Source: JBBQFI01 sp038321775
GTDB lineage: Bacteria; Verrucomicrobiota; Verrucomicrobiia; Chthoniobacterales; UBA10450
Reading direction: 5' to 3'
Assembly (NCBI GenBank): GCA_038321775.1
Contig: JBBQFI010000007.1
Coordinates: forward strand, 1-64,000
Length of the DNA stretch: 64,000 bases
Part shown: positions 28,973 through 37,819 of the stretch, piece by piece
How the letters are laid out: every line of letters starts with the position of its first letter
Numbering within the stretch: the stretch's first letter is position 1
Position numbers and translations under genes: made by a program
The notes under the pieces: model-generated
The model's database searches: none
Seen by the model: only the letters and a program-made list of their open reading frames with translations
What the model was told of the DNA's origin: nothing

Positions 28973-31459
28973 ATGTCCAAATCGCTGATCATTGCTGAGA
29001 AGCCGAGCGTCGCGAGCGATCTCGCCCGCGCTCTTGGTGGCTTCAAGAAGACCGACGAGCACTTCGAGAACGATCACTACATCATTTCGTCGGCGATCGG
29101 GCACCTCGTCGAATTGTGTTTGCCGGCCGAGCTGGATGTGAAACGCGGGAAATGGAGTTTCGCCAATCTTCCCATCATTCCCGATGAATTCGCGCTGAAG
29201 CCGATCGAAAAAACGAAGACGCGTTTCAATTATCTGAAAAGGCTGATCAAACGCCCGGACGTGACCGAACTCATCAACGCCTGCGACGCCGGCCGTGAAG
29301 GTGAACTCATTTTTCGGTACCTCGTAAAATTAACCGACAGCAAAAAGCCGGTGCGGCGTCTGTGGCTGCAATCGATGACCGCGGAGTCGATTCGCTCTGC
29401 CTTCGAAAATTTGCGCACGGATAAAGAAATGATTCCGCTGGCCAAGGCGGCGGTCTGTCGTTCGGAAAGCGACTGGCTTGTGGGGATCAATGGCACGCGC
29501 GCCATGACCGCTTTTAATAATAAGACGGGCGGTTTCCAGCTAACGCCGGTCGGCCGGGTGCAAACGCCGACGCTCGCGATTCTGACAGAACGGGAGGGAA
29601 AGATTCACGAGTTTAAGGCACGGACATATTTTGAAGTGTTCGGCGACTTTGAGGTTAAAGCCGGCAATTATCGCGGGCGCTGGTTTCGCGAAGACTTCAC
29701 CAAGAACGGTGAAGAAGATGCGCGAGCGGAACGGATTTGGGATGCCGCCGTCGCGGAGGAAATCAAAACGCGTTGTCTTGGCAAAACCGGCATTGCGACG
29801 GAAGAACGCAAACCGACGACGCAAGCGCCACCGTTACTCTATGACCTAACGAGTTTGCAGCGGGAAGCGAACGGCCGCGGTTTTAGCGCCAAGCGCACTT
29901 TGCAAATCGCGCAGCAACTTTACGAGCGTCACAAGGCGATCACTTATCCGCGAACCGATTCGCGATATTTGCCCGAAGATTATCTCGCCACCGTGAAGAC
30001 GACGCTGGGAAAGATCCAGAATCCGACCCTCGCGGCGCATGCGCGCAAAGCGCTCGATAATCAGTGGGTCAAACTGTCGAAGCGCATTTTTAACAACGCC
30101 AAAATTTCCGATCACTTTGCCATCGTTCCGACTGGCACTGCGCCTCAGGGCCTCGACGAATGGCAGCAGCGAATTTACGACATGATCGTGCGGCGTTTCA
30201 TTGCCGTTTTCTTTCCGGCAGCACAATTTGAAATCACCACCCGCATCACGCGCGTCGAGAAGGACGCATTCAAAACGGATGGCAAAATCGTAACCGACCC
30301 GGGCTGGCTCGCGGTGTATGGACGCGAAGCTGCGGTTGCGGGCGAGGACGACGACAAAACACTCGTGCCGATTATACCTAACGAGCCGGCAAAGGTTCTC
30401 GATATCGAAGTCAAGCAGGATGAAACAAAACCGCCGGCGCGGTTTAACGAAGCGACGTTGCTCTCCGCCATGGAAGGCGCCGGCAAGTTGGTCGATGACG
30501 AGGAACTACGCGAAGCGATGCGTGAGAAAGGTCTCGGCACACCCGCGACGCGCGCGGCCATTATCGAAGGATTGTTGCACGACGGTTACGTGAACCGGCA
30601 GGGCAGGGAACTGATTGCGACCGCAAAAGGCATGGCTCTCATCACCTTGTTGCAGGGAATTGGCGCGAGCGCGCTGTGCTCGCCGGAAATGACCGGTGAA
30701 TGGGAATACAAGCTCAAGCGCATGGCCAAAGGAGAGATGGAGCGCAAGGAGTTCATGACCGAAATCAAAAGCTTCACGCGCGAAATCGTGGAGAAAGCCA
30801 AGACCTTTGAAGGCGATAGCGTGAGCGGCAATTTCACGGTCGTGGATGTGAAGTGTCCGAAGTGTGGCGAAGGTCCCTACGATGAAGATTACCGTACCTT
30901 CAAATGCCGTAGCTGCGGTTTGATCATTTGGAAGACGATGGCGGGCCGGTTATTTAATGAGCAGGAAGTTGCCGAGTTACTGACGAAAGGGAAAGTCGGT
31001 CCGCTCGAAGGGTTCCGCAGCAAGATGGGCCGGCCTTTTAACGCGATCGTAAAACTCGGCGAAGATTTCAAACAACGATTCGATTTCGGTGAAGGTAGTA
31101 ATGGCGCTGCCATCACAATCGATCCCGCAAAGCACGAGGCGCTCGGCTTATGCCCGCTCTGCCACAAAGGCCAGATCTACGTCCTCGACAACGCATACGC
31201 TTGCGAGAACGCCGTCTCGGCCGAGAAGACTTGCACCTTCCGCGTGAGCAAAGTGATTTTACAGCGCGAAATACCGAAGGAGCAGGTGCAGAAACTCATC
31301 GCAGTCGGAAAGACCGATCTGCTGCCGAAGTTCATCTCCAAAAAAGGCCGCGCCTTTTCTGCGCACTTAAAATTGGATAACGGCAAAGTCGGCTTTGAAT
31401 TCGCCGAGAAAAAGCCCCGCGCCAAAAAGAGCGCTGCCAAAAAACCCGTTGAAGTGTAG
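28973..31459 (+). CDS. topB: DNA topoisomerase III (type IA)
   Basis: 828 residues. The Toprim domain begins SKSLIIAEKPSVASDLARAL and contains CDAGREGELIF. The active-site tyrosine is in AITYPRTDSRYL. C-terminal zinc-binding segments are CPKCGEGPYDEDY with CRSCG, and CPLCHKG with later cysteines; two repeated EGFRSKMGRPF/LPKFISKKGRAF modules follow, as in TopB. It ends in a Lys/Ala-rich tail. Relaxes and decatenates DNA. Two CCTAACGA motifs lie within the gene. The 157 bases before it show no feature. Confidence 0.93.
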   Translation: MSKSLIIAEKPSVASDLARALGGFKKTDEHFENDHYIISSAIGHLVELCLPAELDVKRGKWSFANLPIIPDEFALKPIEKTKTRFNYLKRLIKRPDVTELINACDAGREGELIFRYLVKLTDSKKPVRRLWLQSMTAESIRSAFENLRTDKEMIPLAKAAVCRSESDWLVGINGTRAMTAFNNKTGGFQLTPVGRVQTPTLAILTEREGKIHEFKARTYFEVFGDFEVKAGNYRGRWFREDFTKNGEEDARAERIWDAAVAEEIKTRCLGKTGIATEERKPTTQAPPLLYDLTSLQREANGRGFSAKRTLQIAQQLYERHKAITYPRTDSRYLPEDYLATVKTTLGKIQNPTLAAHARKALDNQWVKLSKRIFNNAKISDHFAIVPTGTAPQGLDEWQQRIYDMIVRRFIAVFFPAAQFEITTRITRVEKDAFKTDGKIVTDPGWLAVYGREAAVAGEDDDKTLVPIIPNEPAKVLDIEVKQDETKPPARFNEATLLSAMEGAGKLVDDEELREAMREKGLGTPATRAAIIEGLLHDGYVNRQGRELIATAKGMALITLLQGIGASALCSPEMTGEWEYKLKRMAKGEMERKEFMTEIKSFTREIVEKAKTFEGDSVSGNFTVVDVKCPKCGEGPYDEDYRTFKCRSCGLIIWKTMAGRLFNEQEVAELLTKGKVGPLEGFRSKMGRPFNAIVKLGEDFKQRFDFGEGSNGAAITIDPAKHEALGLCPLCHKGQIYVLDNAYACENAVSAEKTCTFRVSKVILQREIPKEQVQKLIAVGKTDLLPKFISKKGRAFSAHLKLDNGKVGFEFAEKKPRAKKSAAKKPVEV

Positions 31460-31538
31460 AGGCGCTTGCGCCAACCCGTCGGCTTTTTGCTGGCCGGCTG
31501 CGTGACAGAATTGTAATCAGCGGACGAGGTACTTACCG

Positions 31539-31568
31539 TTGACACATTGCCTGCCGCCTCGGCAATGT
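31539..31568 (+). promoter_or_regulatory. TTGACA element and inverted repeat before dockerin gene
   Basis: A consensus -35 hexamer TTGACA (31539-31544) overlaps a perfect 8-bp inverted repeat ACATTGCC / GGCAATGT (31544-31551, 31561-31568), 10 bases before the ATG. Either an operator or an RNA hairpin that could mask the ribosome site. No convincing -10 box is seen. Confidence 0.35.
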
Positions 31569-31578
31569 CCTCGTTCGC

Positions 31579-33510
31579 ATGAGGCTTTTTCAAATCGCAA
31601 AGGGGAGCATTCTCAGTTATCTGCTTTTGCTCGGTATGGTTGCTGTTGTTTCCGGCCAAAGCCCGCGACATAAGCCGCATCTGCACGCGGAAATGGAAAA
31701 ATACGCCAATCCGCCTGCGTTGCTCTCGCGGACAGGTCTTTCGCCGCGCATGATCTCGCGATTTGATTCCTTCACCAGCTATCAGGTTAACGTCAGTGCG
31801 AGCGGCCTGAATATTACCGGTGACGCGGCGAACGAGCCCTCCATCTGCGTCGACCCGACCAACGGCAACAGGATGGCGATCGGCTGGCGGCAGTTCGATA
31901 GCGTCACTTCCAACTTCCGGCAGGCAGGCTGGGGCTACACGAACAACGGCGGCACCACGTGGACTTTTCCCGGCGTCCTCGAGAGCAACGTCTTTCGCAG
32001 CGATCCGGTCCTGGGCGCCAGTGATACCGGCGGCTTTTTTTATCTCAGCCTGCTCCAGACATTTTTCGACAACATGTGGCGCTCGCTTGATGGCGGGCAA
32101 TCGTGGATGAACATCGCGCCGGCCAAGGGCGGCGATAAGCAATGGTTCACCATTGATAACACCAGCAGCACCGGTCACGGATTCCAGTACCAGCTTTGGA
32201 GCACCGACGGGAACAATTACAACGGCCGGCAGTTCACGCGTTCCACCGATGGCGGATTTACCTGGCTCAATCCAATCAACATTCCCAACAAACCCGCCTG
32301 GGGAACGCTAGACGTCGATACCAATGGCAATCTTTTTCTCGTCGGCGTGAACTTCAACACGAACCAGATTTGGTGCGAACGCTCGAGCAATGCTAGGAAC
32401 AGCGCCGTGACCCCGAGCTTCGATCAAAGCACCGCCGTCAATCTGGGCGGCGACATCGATGTCGACGAATTTATCAATCCGGTGGGACTCGTCGGGCAGG
32501 CCTTTGTAGCGGTAGATCGCTCCGGCACCAGCCTCAATAACAACGTCTACATTCTCGCGAGTGTCTTGCCTACCGGCTTCACTACCGGCAGCGATGTGAT
32601 GTTCGTGCGCAGCACGAATGGCGGGCAAACCTTCGGTACGCCTCACCGGATCAACGACGACCCGATCAATCACGACAAGTGGCATTGGTTAGGCACTTTT
32701 TCCGTCGCGCCTAATGGACGGATCGATTGCGTCTGGCTCGATACGCGCAACGCCGCGAACAACACCGATTCACAGCTCTTCTACTCTTACAGCACGGATG
32801 GCGGCGATAGCTGGTCGCCCAATGTCGCCGTAAGTAACTCCTTCAATCCGTTTCTCGGTTATCCGAATCAGAACAAGATGGGCGATTACATCACAATGGT
32901 TTCCGACAATACCGGCGGTAACGTCGCCTACTGCGCCACCTTCAACGGCGAAGAAGATATTTATTATGTGCGCGTCGCTCCGCCGGCTCCTGTTCCGCTG
33001 AGCGTAGTCTCTCGAAAGACTCACGGCGGCGCTGGAACCTTTGACGTTCCGCTTCCGATTGCCGGCAGCGCTGGGATCGAATGCCGCAGCGGTTCCGGGT
33101 CAAACTCAAACGGTCATCAAATCATTGTTACCTTCGCCAATCCGGTCACGGTTAGTGGAGTCACTGTGAGCAGCAGCGATAACCTCGCCACCGCCACGCA
33201 AAGCGTCAGTGGCGGAGTAGCCACAATTGATCTTTCCAATGTAACCGATGCACAAACCTTCACCGTCACGCTGACGAACGTGAACGACGGCGTTCACCTT
33301 GGTGATGTTGCAGTGAAAATGAGTGTGCTCCTCGGCGACACTACAGCGAGCGGCGGAGTAAATTCGTCAGATGTCAGTCAGGTCAAAGCGCAATCGGGCC
33401 AAGCAGCCGGCAGTTCGAACTTCCGCACAGATATAAACACCAACGGCTCGATCAACTCGAGCGACGTCAGTCTCGTGAAATCCAGATCTGGAATATCTCT
33501 ACCGCCGTAA
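31579..33510 (+). CDS. Secreted Asp-box (sialidase-like) protein with C-terminal type I dockerin
   Basis: 643 residues. Signal peptide: SILSYLLLLGMVAVVSG. A beta-propeller with Asp-boxes follows (TNNGGTTW, SLDGGQSW, STDGGFTW, STNGGQTF, STDGGDSW), residues about 60-460, then an Ig-like beta domain (about 470-580). The end consists of two calcium-loop repeats, GDTTASGGVNSSDVSQVK and TDINTNGSINSSDVSLVK, which is the dockerin type I duplication. The dockerin would dock to a cohesin partner on the cell surface. Whether the propeller is an active hydrolase is unclear because the catalytic Arg triad cannot be identified with confidence. Confidence 0.82.
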   Translation: MRLFQIAKGSILSYLLLLGMVAVVSGQSPRHKPHLHAEMEKYANPPALLSRTGLSPRMISRFDSFTSYQVNVSASGLNITGDAANEPSICVDPTNGNRMAIGWRQFDSVTSNFRQAGWGYTNNGGTTWTFPGVLESNVFRSDPVLGASDTGGFFYLSLLQTFFDNMWRSLDGGQSWMNIAPAKGGDKQWFTIDNTSSTGHGFQYQLWSTDGNNYNGRQFTRSTDGGFTWLNPINIPNKPAWGTLDVDTNGNLFLVGVNFNTNQIWCERSSNARNSAVTPSFDQSTAVNLGGDIDVDEFINPVGLVGQAFVAVDRSGTSLNNNVYILASVLPTGFTTGSDVMFVRSTNGGQTFGTPHRINDDPINHDKWHWLGTFSVAPNGRIDCVWLDTRNAANNTDSQLFYSYSTDGGDSWSPNVAVSNSFNPFLGYPNQNKMGDYITMVSDNTGGNVAYCATFNGEEDIYYVRVAPPAPVPLSVVSRKTHGGAGTFDVPLPIAGSAGIECRSGSGSNSNGHQIIVTFANPVTVSGVTVSSSDNLATATQSVSGGVATIDLSNVTDAQTFTVTLTNVNDGVHLGDVAVKMSVLLGDTTASGGVNSSDVSQVKAQSGQAAGSSNFRTDINTNGSINSSDVSLVKSRSGISLPP

Positions 33511-33609
33511 AGCGGTTCGCGATTATGAACGATTAGCAGTTGAGCAACATCACTGCTATGGAGCGATCGATTCTCGTTCGCTGCCGTGCACGTCTGGTCG
33601 CGACGGTCG

Positions 33610-33951
33610 TTACAATTTCGGCGTGTGTTTTTGCACGGAAACTTCCCAAACGAATGTGCCTTCGCGGCCGGGAATCTCGCGGGCGTCGGCGGGGCGTTTC
33701 TCGCCGCCTGTGATGGCGACGGGTACTCTCCCAAGACCAATCCCGCCGCCGGGCGCGATGATGTTTTGAATTCTTTGCTGCGCGTAGGGCGCGGCGAAAT
33801 CTTCGACCTCGCGCCAGGTGGCGTGGTCGATCGCGGGAATTTCGATGCGCACGGTGACGATTCCGATGTCGCCTTCTGCGGGGCGCAGGACATGTGCGCT
33901 GGAGTTAATGGGGAAAACGACGTCGTAAATCAACGGCCCTGGGGGTACCAT
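33610..33951 (-). CDS. Small hypothetical protein
   Basis: 113 residues, starting MVPPGPLIYDVVFPINSSAH. Globular composition with alternating strands and a helix (DHATWREVEDFAAPYAQQRI). No signal, membrane segment or recognised family. The frame shows better amino-acid composition than the overlapping plus-strand frame (Arg/Cys-rich). It is divergent from nrdR, 104 bases between starts. Confidence 0.5.
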   Translation of the reverse strand: MVPPGPLIYDVVFPINSSAHVLRPAEGDIGIVTVRIEIPAIDHATWREVEDFAAPYAQQRIQNIIAPGGGIGLGRVPVAITGGEKRPADAREIPGREGTFVWEVSVQKHTPKL

Positions 33952-34055
33952 GCGCGGAGATTAAGCGGGTTCGTTGCGGGAACGCGAGCGAAATCTTTTT
34001 ACGCAAGAGGCATTGACGCCACAAGTTATGGTGTGCTACTTACGAACGCAGCACT

Positions 34056-34580
34056 ATGCGTTGTCCTAAGTGCGGATTTCGTGACGATAAGGTCATCGAT
34101 TCGCGCCAGTCTCGTGATGGGAATGCGATCAGGCGCCGTCGCGTTTGTCTCAAGTGTTCTTATCGCTACACGACTTACGAGGAAATCGAGCGCTCGGATC
34201 TGCGCGTGATCAAGCGGGATCGGACGCATGAGATGTTCGATCGGCAAAAGCTGGTGCGAAGTCTGGCGATGGCGTGCGAGAAACGGTCGATCAGTCTGGT
34301 GACGCTGGAGCAGGCGGTGGACGATATTATTCACGAGCTGGAAACGAGCGGGCGCGAGGTCACGTCGGTAGCGATCGGGACGAAGGTGCTGGAGAAATTG
34401 CGCGAGATCGATGAGGTGGCGTACCTGCGTTACGCGTCGATTCATCGGCACTTCAAGGAAGTGGACGAATTTGTGGAAGCGATCCATGCGTTAGGCCGCC
34501 GGATCAAATCGAATACGGCGCAGCGTGAGTTGTTTCCGCCGGATGCGACGAAGGAGCTGGCAGGTCATGGTAGCGTTTAA
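34056..34580 (+). CDS. nrdR: Transcriptional repressor NrdR
   Basis: 174 residues. Zinc ribbon MRCPKCGFRDD plus CLKCSYRYTTYE, followed by the ATP-cone (VIKRDRTHEMFDRQKLVRSL to the segment YLRYASIHRHFKEVDEFVEA). NrdR senses ATP/dATP and represses ribonucleotide reductase genes at paired NrdR boxes. Slightly longer than the usual 150 residues because of a C-terminal tail. Its stop lies inside the next gene, which starts at 34567. Confidence 0.96.
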   Translation: MRCPKCGFRDDKVIDSRQSRDGNAIRRRRVCLKCSYRYTTYEEIERSDLRVIKRDRTHEMFDRQKLVRSLAMACEKRSISLVTLEQAVDDIIHELETSGREVTSVAIGTKVLEKLREIDEVAYLRYASIHRHFKEVDEFVEAIHALGRRIKSNTAQRELFPPDATKELAGHGSV

Positions 34581-35127
34581 AGAGGAATTTCCGTATCTGC
34601 GCTGCGACTCGGGGCAGCTGGTGGAGTTCGATCGAGCGTGGCTGCATGCGGCGATCACTCGCGCGGCGGATCAGGCTGGTTACCCGAGTTGGTGGCTGAC
34701 GGAGCATGTGACGGAAAGCATTGCGTTCTATCTGCGGCTGCGAAATGACGAGACGGCGGTGGCGTTCAGTCAGCTCTCGCAAACTGTGCGCTATGTCCTG
34801 GGAGTGATCGGCTACAAGGAGATCGTTCCTTACTTCGCGCCGACACCGCCACCGATCACGATTTCACTTTTCGAAATCGCGCAGCAGGCGGGCGCTGGTT
34901 ACGAGCTGGCGTTTTTCGATCATTTGGAAAAGCGAATCAACGCGCTGGTCGGGATCGGTATCGATAGCCTGCGGTTCTGCGGGTTGCAGGCGGGCATCAA
35001 ACATTTGCAAGGCGTGAAGACATGGACGCGCGGATGCGATCGGTTGCGCGAGGAAGTGGTCTGCTTCATCCGGGAAAAGCTCGCGGGCACGACGGAGCTT
35101 CAGGAGATCAGCTGCTCGATTCGTTAG
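34567..35127 (+). CDS. Unknown protein translationally linked to nrdR
   Basis: 186 residues from ATG 34567, overlapping the nrdR end by 14 bases; a longer in-frame start inside nrdR is less likely. Opens VAFKEEFPYLRCDSGQLVEF and DRAWLHAAITRAADQAGYPS, then helices to an Arg/Glu-rich end. The phrase order (Val-x-Phe, Trp-Leu-x-x-Ala-Ile-x-x-Ala-Ala-x-x-Ala-Gly) weakly recalls nucleotide-binding cone domains but this is speculative. No membrane segment. The overlap suggests it works with NrdR in dNTP control. The stop codon TAG is supplied by a CCTAACGA motif in reverse orientation. Confidence 0.65.
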   Translation: MVAFKEEFPYLRCDSGQLVEFDRAWLHAAITRAADQAGYPSWWLTEHVTESIAFYLRLRNDETAVAFSQLSQTVRYVLGVIGYKEIVPYFAPTPPPITISLFEIAQQAGAGYELAFFDHLEKRINALVGIGIDSLRFCGLQAGIKHLQGVKTWTRGCDRLREEVVCFIREKLAGTTELQEISCSIR

Positions 35128-35141
35128 GCGCAGTTTTCGCC

Positions 35142-35477
35142 ATGACGATTTTCGAAAAAATTATCGCGCGCGAAATTCCGGCGAAGATTGTGCACGAGGA
35201 TGATGACGTATTGGCGTTCCATGATGTGACTCCGCAGGCGCCGGTGCATGTGCTGATTGTGCCGAAGCGCGCGATCGCGCGATTGAATGACGCGACACCG
35301 AACGACGCGGCGCTGCTCGGGAAGTTGCTGCTGACGGCGAAGAAGGTCGCGACCGATCTCGGCCTAACGAATGGATACCGGGTGGTGATTAACAATGGCC
35401 CGGATGCGGGTGAGAGCGTGCCGCATTTGCATGTGCATGTACTGGGAAAGCGCTCGTTAGCCTGGCCGCCGGGTTAG
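35142..35477 (+). CDS. HIT family nucleotide hydrolase/transferase
   Basis: 111 residues from ATG 35142 (MTIFEKIIAREIPAKIV), the standard HIT start. The catalytic histidine triad is HLHVHVLG near the C-terminus, and FHDVTPQAPVHVLIVPKR is the family's nucleotide-binding segment. Probable purine-nucleoside phosphoramidase (Hint-like). Directly followed by a REP-type palindrome. Confidence 0.93.
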   Translation: MTIFEKIIAREIPAKIVHEDDDVLAFHDVTPQAPVHVLIVPKRAIARLNDATPNDAALLGKLLLTAKKVATDLGLTNGYRVVINNGPDAGESVPHLHVHVLGKRSLAWPPG

Positions 35478-35480
35478 GAA

Positions 35481-35553
35481 TGTGGGAGAGGCCTTAGCGC
35501 CCGATTTCTGGTAATGAGCGCGCGAAAGTCGCGGCACCAAGGCCGCTCCCACA
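35481..35553. repeat. REP doublet (REPIN-like) between convergent genes
   Basis: Two inverted copies of a 24-25 bp REP unit, at 35481-35504 and 35529-35553. The right unit, read inverted, starts TGTGGGA and forms a hairpin GCGGC-cttggt-GCCGC; the left unit is degenerate. The same unit with one difference occurs at 48462-48486. The hairpin with a conserved G-rich head and paired inverted arrangement is the form mobilised by RAYT transposases in other bacteria. It sits between the HIT gene and the convergent L,D-transpeptidase gene and may also act as terminator. Confidence 0.75.
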
Positions 35554-35559
35554 TTGCGG

Positions 35560-36177
35560 TTATTCTTTTACTATAACCGGGGTGCCATCGCGCGCGGCAT
35601 CGAAGAAGTGCTTCGCCATTTCCCTGGGCATGCGAATACAGCCGTGTGACGCGCGGAAGCGCGGGACGAAGCCGGCATGCATGCCGTAGCCGCCGGTGAA
35701 GCGGAGGAAGAAGGGCATTTTTGCGCCGTCGAAGATCGCGCCGTGCGGCTTGGGATCTTTTCGTGTGCTGATATTTTTTTCCAGCACAAGGCCATCTTCG
35801 TCGATGTAGTCGCCGTACTCACTGGAGATGTGATCCGCATCTTTTTGAATCACGCGATATTTGCCGGGCGGAGTCTCATAATCCTTTTTCCCCGTCGAGA
35901 TGTTCGATGCGCCGACGAGATGTTTTCCTTTGTAAAAATAGGCGCGTTGCTCATCGAGATGGACCACGATTTTCGGTGACCCTCTGTAATCCTCGCCGTG
36001 CCAGTAGGCCGGTTGCGCATGCGGCGCGGCGAGCGCGGTTTTTAATGCATCGGAAAAGACCTGGCGCTTCGTGTCCAATTGCGTCTGAAGCTCCGCGCAG
36101 CCTGTGCAAAACAGAAATGCGCACAGGCTAAAGGCGACTCGACAATTGGTGCGATTTGGGATCACAAAGGCGCGCAT
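35560..36177 (-). CDS. L,D-transpeptidase (YkuD) lipoprotein
   Basis: 205 residues from ATG 36177, chosen because it gives a lipoprotein signal (VAFSLCAFLFCTGC, lipobox ending in Cys). The YkuD domain follows: PKIVVHLDEQRAYFYKGKHL, STGKKDYETPPGKYRV, GYGMHAGF and the catalytic SHGCIRMP. Such enzymes form 3-3 cross-links in peptidoglycan or attach proteins to it, in the periplasm. Membrane anchoring through the lipidated Cys is inferred. Confidence 0.88.
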   Translation of the reverse strand: MRAFVIPNRTNCRVAFSLCAFLFCTGCAELQTQLDTKRQVFSDALKTALAAPHAQPAYWHGEDYRGSPKIVVHLDEQRAYFYKGKHLVGASNISTGKKDYETPPGKYRVIQKDADHISSEYGDYIDEDGLVLEKNISTRKDPKPHGAIFDGAKMPFFLRFTGGYGMHAGFVPRFRASHGCIRMPREMAKHFFDAARDGTPVIVKE

Positions 36178-36466
36178 AGTAATGTGCGCTTGGTTGCGGG
36201 TCCAATAGGAAACGAATCGTGCGAAGAATAGGGAAAGTAGTTTTGGGCTCAATAGACGAATCCGGCACTGGAAATGTAGCAATGAGCATGCGCATTCGAG
36301 TTTTGTTTTTGCCGGCCATTTTCCCGTTAATCGGTCGATTGGAGCGACTGCGGCACGTGGGGCGAAGCTGGAACCAGGGCGTCCTTGCTTTAAATCTTAA
36401 GCGCCATCGTCATCGAGCTTGTGCAGCTGCGCGACTTGGGATAGTGAAACGCTCACGTTTGGCGAA

Positions 36467-37147
36467 ATGAGACGATACCTTCCGTTCATAATTGTTGGCG
36501 TTGTCGCGCTTCTGACCGTGGGAAGTGGCGTACTGCTTTACCGAGCCCATCCGCCGACGGTGCTCAAAGGCGGCAACAGCGCGAACATTTCCAAGGCCGA
36601 CGCCGACAAACTTCACGTCCGAGGAGATCGCGATGCGCAGGTCACTCTGGAAGAATTTGGTGATTTTCAGTGCCCGCCCTGCGGCACGATCTCAAGCCAT
36701 CTCGATGATCTTGTGCGCGATTATAGCCCGCGTGTGCGGCTCATCTTTCGCAACTTTCCGCTGCCGGTCCACGCGCATGCCGCACAGGCTGCATACGCGG
36801 CTGAAGCGGCCGGATTACAAGGCCGTTTCTGGGAAATGCACGATTTGCTTTACCGCGAGCAGTTGGCATGGACCAAAGCGCCCGATGTCCTCGGCCTTTT
36901 CAATGCCTATGCCGGAGTGCTCGGATTGAATCTCGATCGTTTCAAAGCAGATATGCAAAGCCCTCAAGTGAAAGAGGCGGTGGAACACGAGCATGAGCAA
37001 GGCGCGAAGCGCGGTGTCATCAGCACGCCCACCATTTTCGTCAACGACGTCGGAGTATCTCCGCAATCCCTGAACGAAGCGGGCCTGCATGCCGCAATCG
37101 ATGCAGCGCTTAAAGGAAGCGCCTCATCCTCACCGAAATCAAAATGA
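36467..37147 (+). CDS. DsbA/thioredoxin-fold disulfide oxidoreductase, membrane-anchored
   Basis: 226 residues from ATG 36467 (MRRYLPFIIVGVVALL, an N-terminal anchor or signal). The active site is FGDFQCPPCGTIS (CxxC), inserted helical domain AAQAAYAAEAAGLQGRFWEM, and the cis-proline loop STPTIFVND. This is the DsbA/BdbD-like thioredoxin_4 type. It works in the periplasm. It overlaps the next gene by 4 bases (ATGA), so its redox partner is almost certainly the VKOR protein encoded there. The 289 bases upstream, back to the transpeptidase start, show no convincing gene. Confidence 0.9.
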   Translation: MRRYLPFIIVGVVALLTVGSGVLLYRAHPPTVLKGGNSANISKADADKLHVRGDRDAQVTLEEFGDFQCPPCGTISSHLDDLVRDYSPRVRLIFRNFPLPVHAHAAQAAYAAEAAGLQGRFWEMHDLLYREQLAWTKAPDVLGLFNAYAGVLGLNLDRFKADMQSPQVKEAVEHEHEQGAKRGVISTPTIFVNDVGVSPQSLNEAGLHAAIDAALKGSASSSPKSK

Positions 37148-37569
37148 CCGCATCACGCTCCCGCACAATCATCTTCACGATCGCGGCCGTGCTTTCGCTG
37201 GTTGGGCTCGCCGAATCGACTTATCTCACGGTGCAATTTCTCAGCGGCGAGACGGTTGTTTGCGCAGGCTCGACCGGTTGTTTTGAAGTACTTGGAAGTA
37301 AGTACGCGAGGATCGGGAGTTTTCCCGTGGCCGGCTTTGGTGCGCTGGCGTATTTTTGTGTCTTCACTTTCGCGATCTTTACCGCCTTCGGTTATCGGCG
37401 CGCCCGCACATTTTTTTCGCTGACGGTCTGCGCGATGTTCGTCTCCACGGTTTGGCTGCTTTATGTGCAGGCATTTCTTCTGCACGCATTCTGTCGTTAT
37501 TGCCTGTTTTCCGCAGCGATTATCTTCTTCCTTACCGGCATCGTCGTAGCGAGTCGGCCTAACGACTGA
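37144..37569 (+). CDS. VKOR family membrane thiol oxidoreductase
   Basis: 141 residues, four transmembrane helices (first at 8-28, last at 118-136). Conserved cysteines: loop pair in VVCAGSTGCFEVLGSKYA and active-site FCRYC before the last helix, with Ser/Gly residues as in bacterial VKOR. It substitutes for DsbB by passing electrons from DsbA to quinone. Start overlaps the DsbA-like gene. The last codons before TGA are formed by a CCTAACGA motif. Confidence 0.9.
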   Translation: MTASRSRTIIFTIAAVLSLVGLAESTYLTVQFLSGETVVCAGSTGCFEVLGSKYARIGSFPVAGFGALAYFCVFTFAIFTAFGYRRARTFFSLTVCAMFVSTVWLLYVQAFLLHAFCRYCLFSAAIIFFLTGIVVASRPND

Positions 37570-37609
37570 TGCGCGGGAAGCCGATCGCGCGCGATCGACA
37601 GCAGGGACA

Positions 37610-37697
37610 CGGTGAGGGAGGGATTCGAACCCTCGGTACCCTTTTGGGGTACGGCGCTTTAGCAAAGCGCTGCTTTCGACCACTCAGCCACCTCACC
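37610..37697 (-). tRNA. tRNA-Ser (anticodon GCT)
   Basis: Read on the minus strand: acceptor GGTGAGG pairs with CCTCACC, D-arm GGCTGAGTGGTC, anticodon stem-loop GCGCT-TTGCTAA-AGCGC with anticodon GCT, long variable arm GTACCCCAAAAGGGTACC, and T-arm with GGTTCGAATCC. The class II variable arm and anticodon both say serine (AGC/AGT codons). The 3' CCA is not encoded. Confidence 0.97.
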
Positions 37698-37819
37698 AAT
37701 GAGGTTCGAGAATATTGCAGGAATCGTTTATTGCCAATTGATTTGGCTCGCTTGAACTCGCCCGGCAAAAATTCCGGACAACTGCGATCAATATCGGCCG
37801 TCGTTCGGAAACAACGCGA

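Noticed and set aside
31177..32178. 333-codon minus-strand open frame across topB end and dockerin gene start
   Set aside because: Antisense to two well-supported genes and without recognisable domains.
36219..36470. 83-codon plus-strand open frame between the L,D-transpeptidase and DsbA genes
   Set aside because: Overlaps the supported DsbA start, is Arg/His-rich and lacks a ribosome site; probably not coding.
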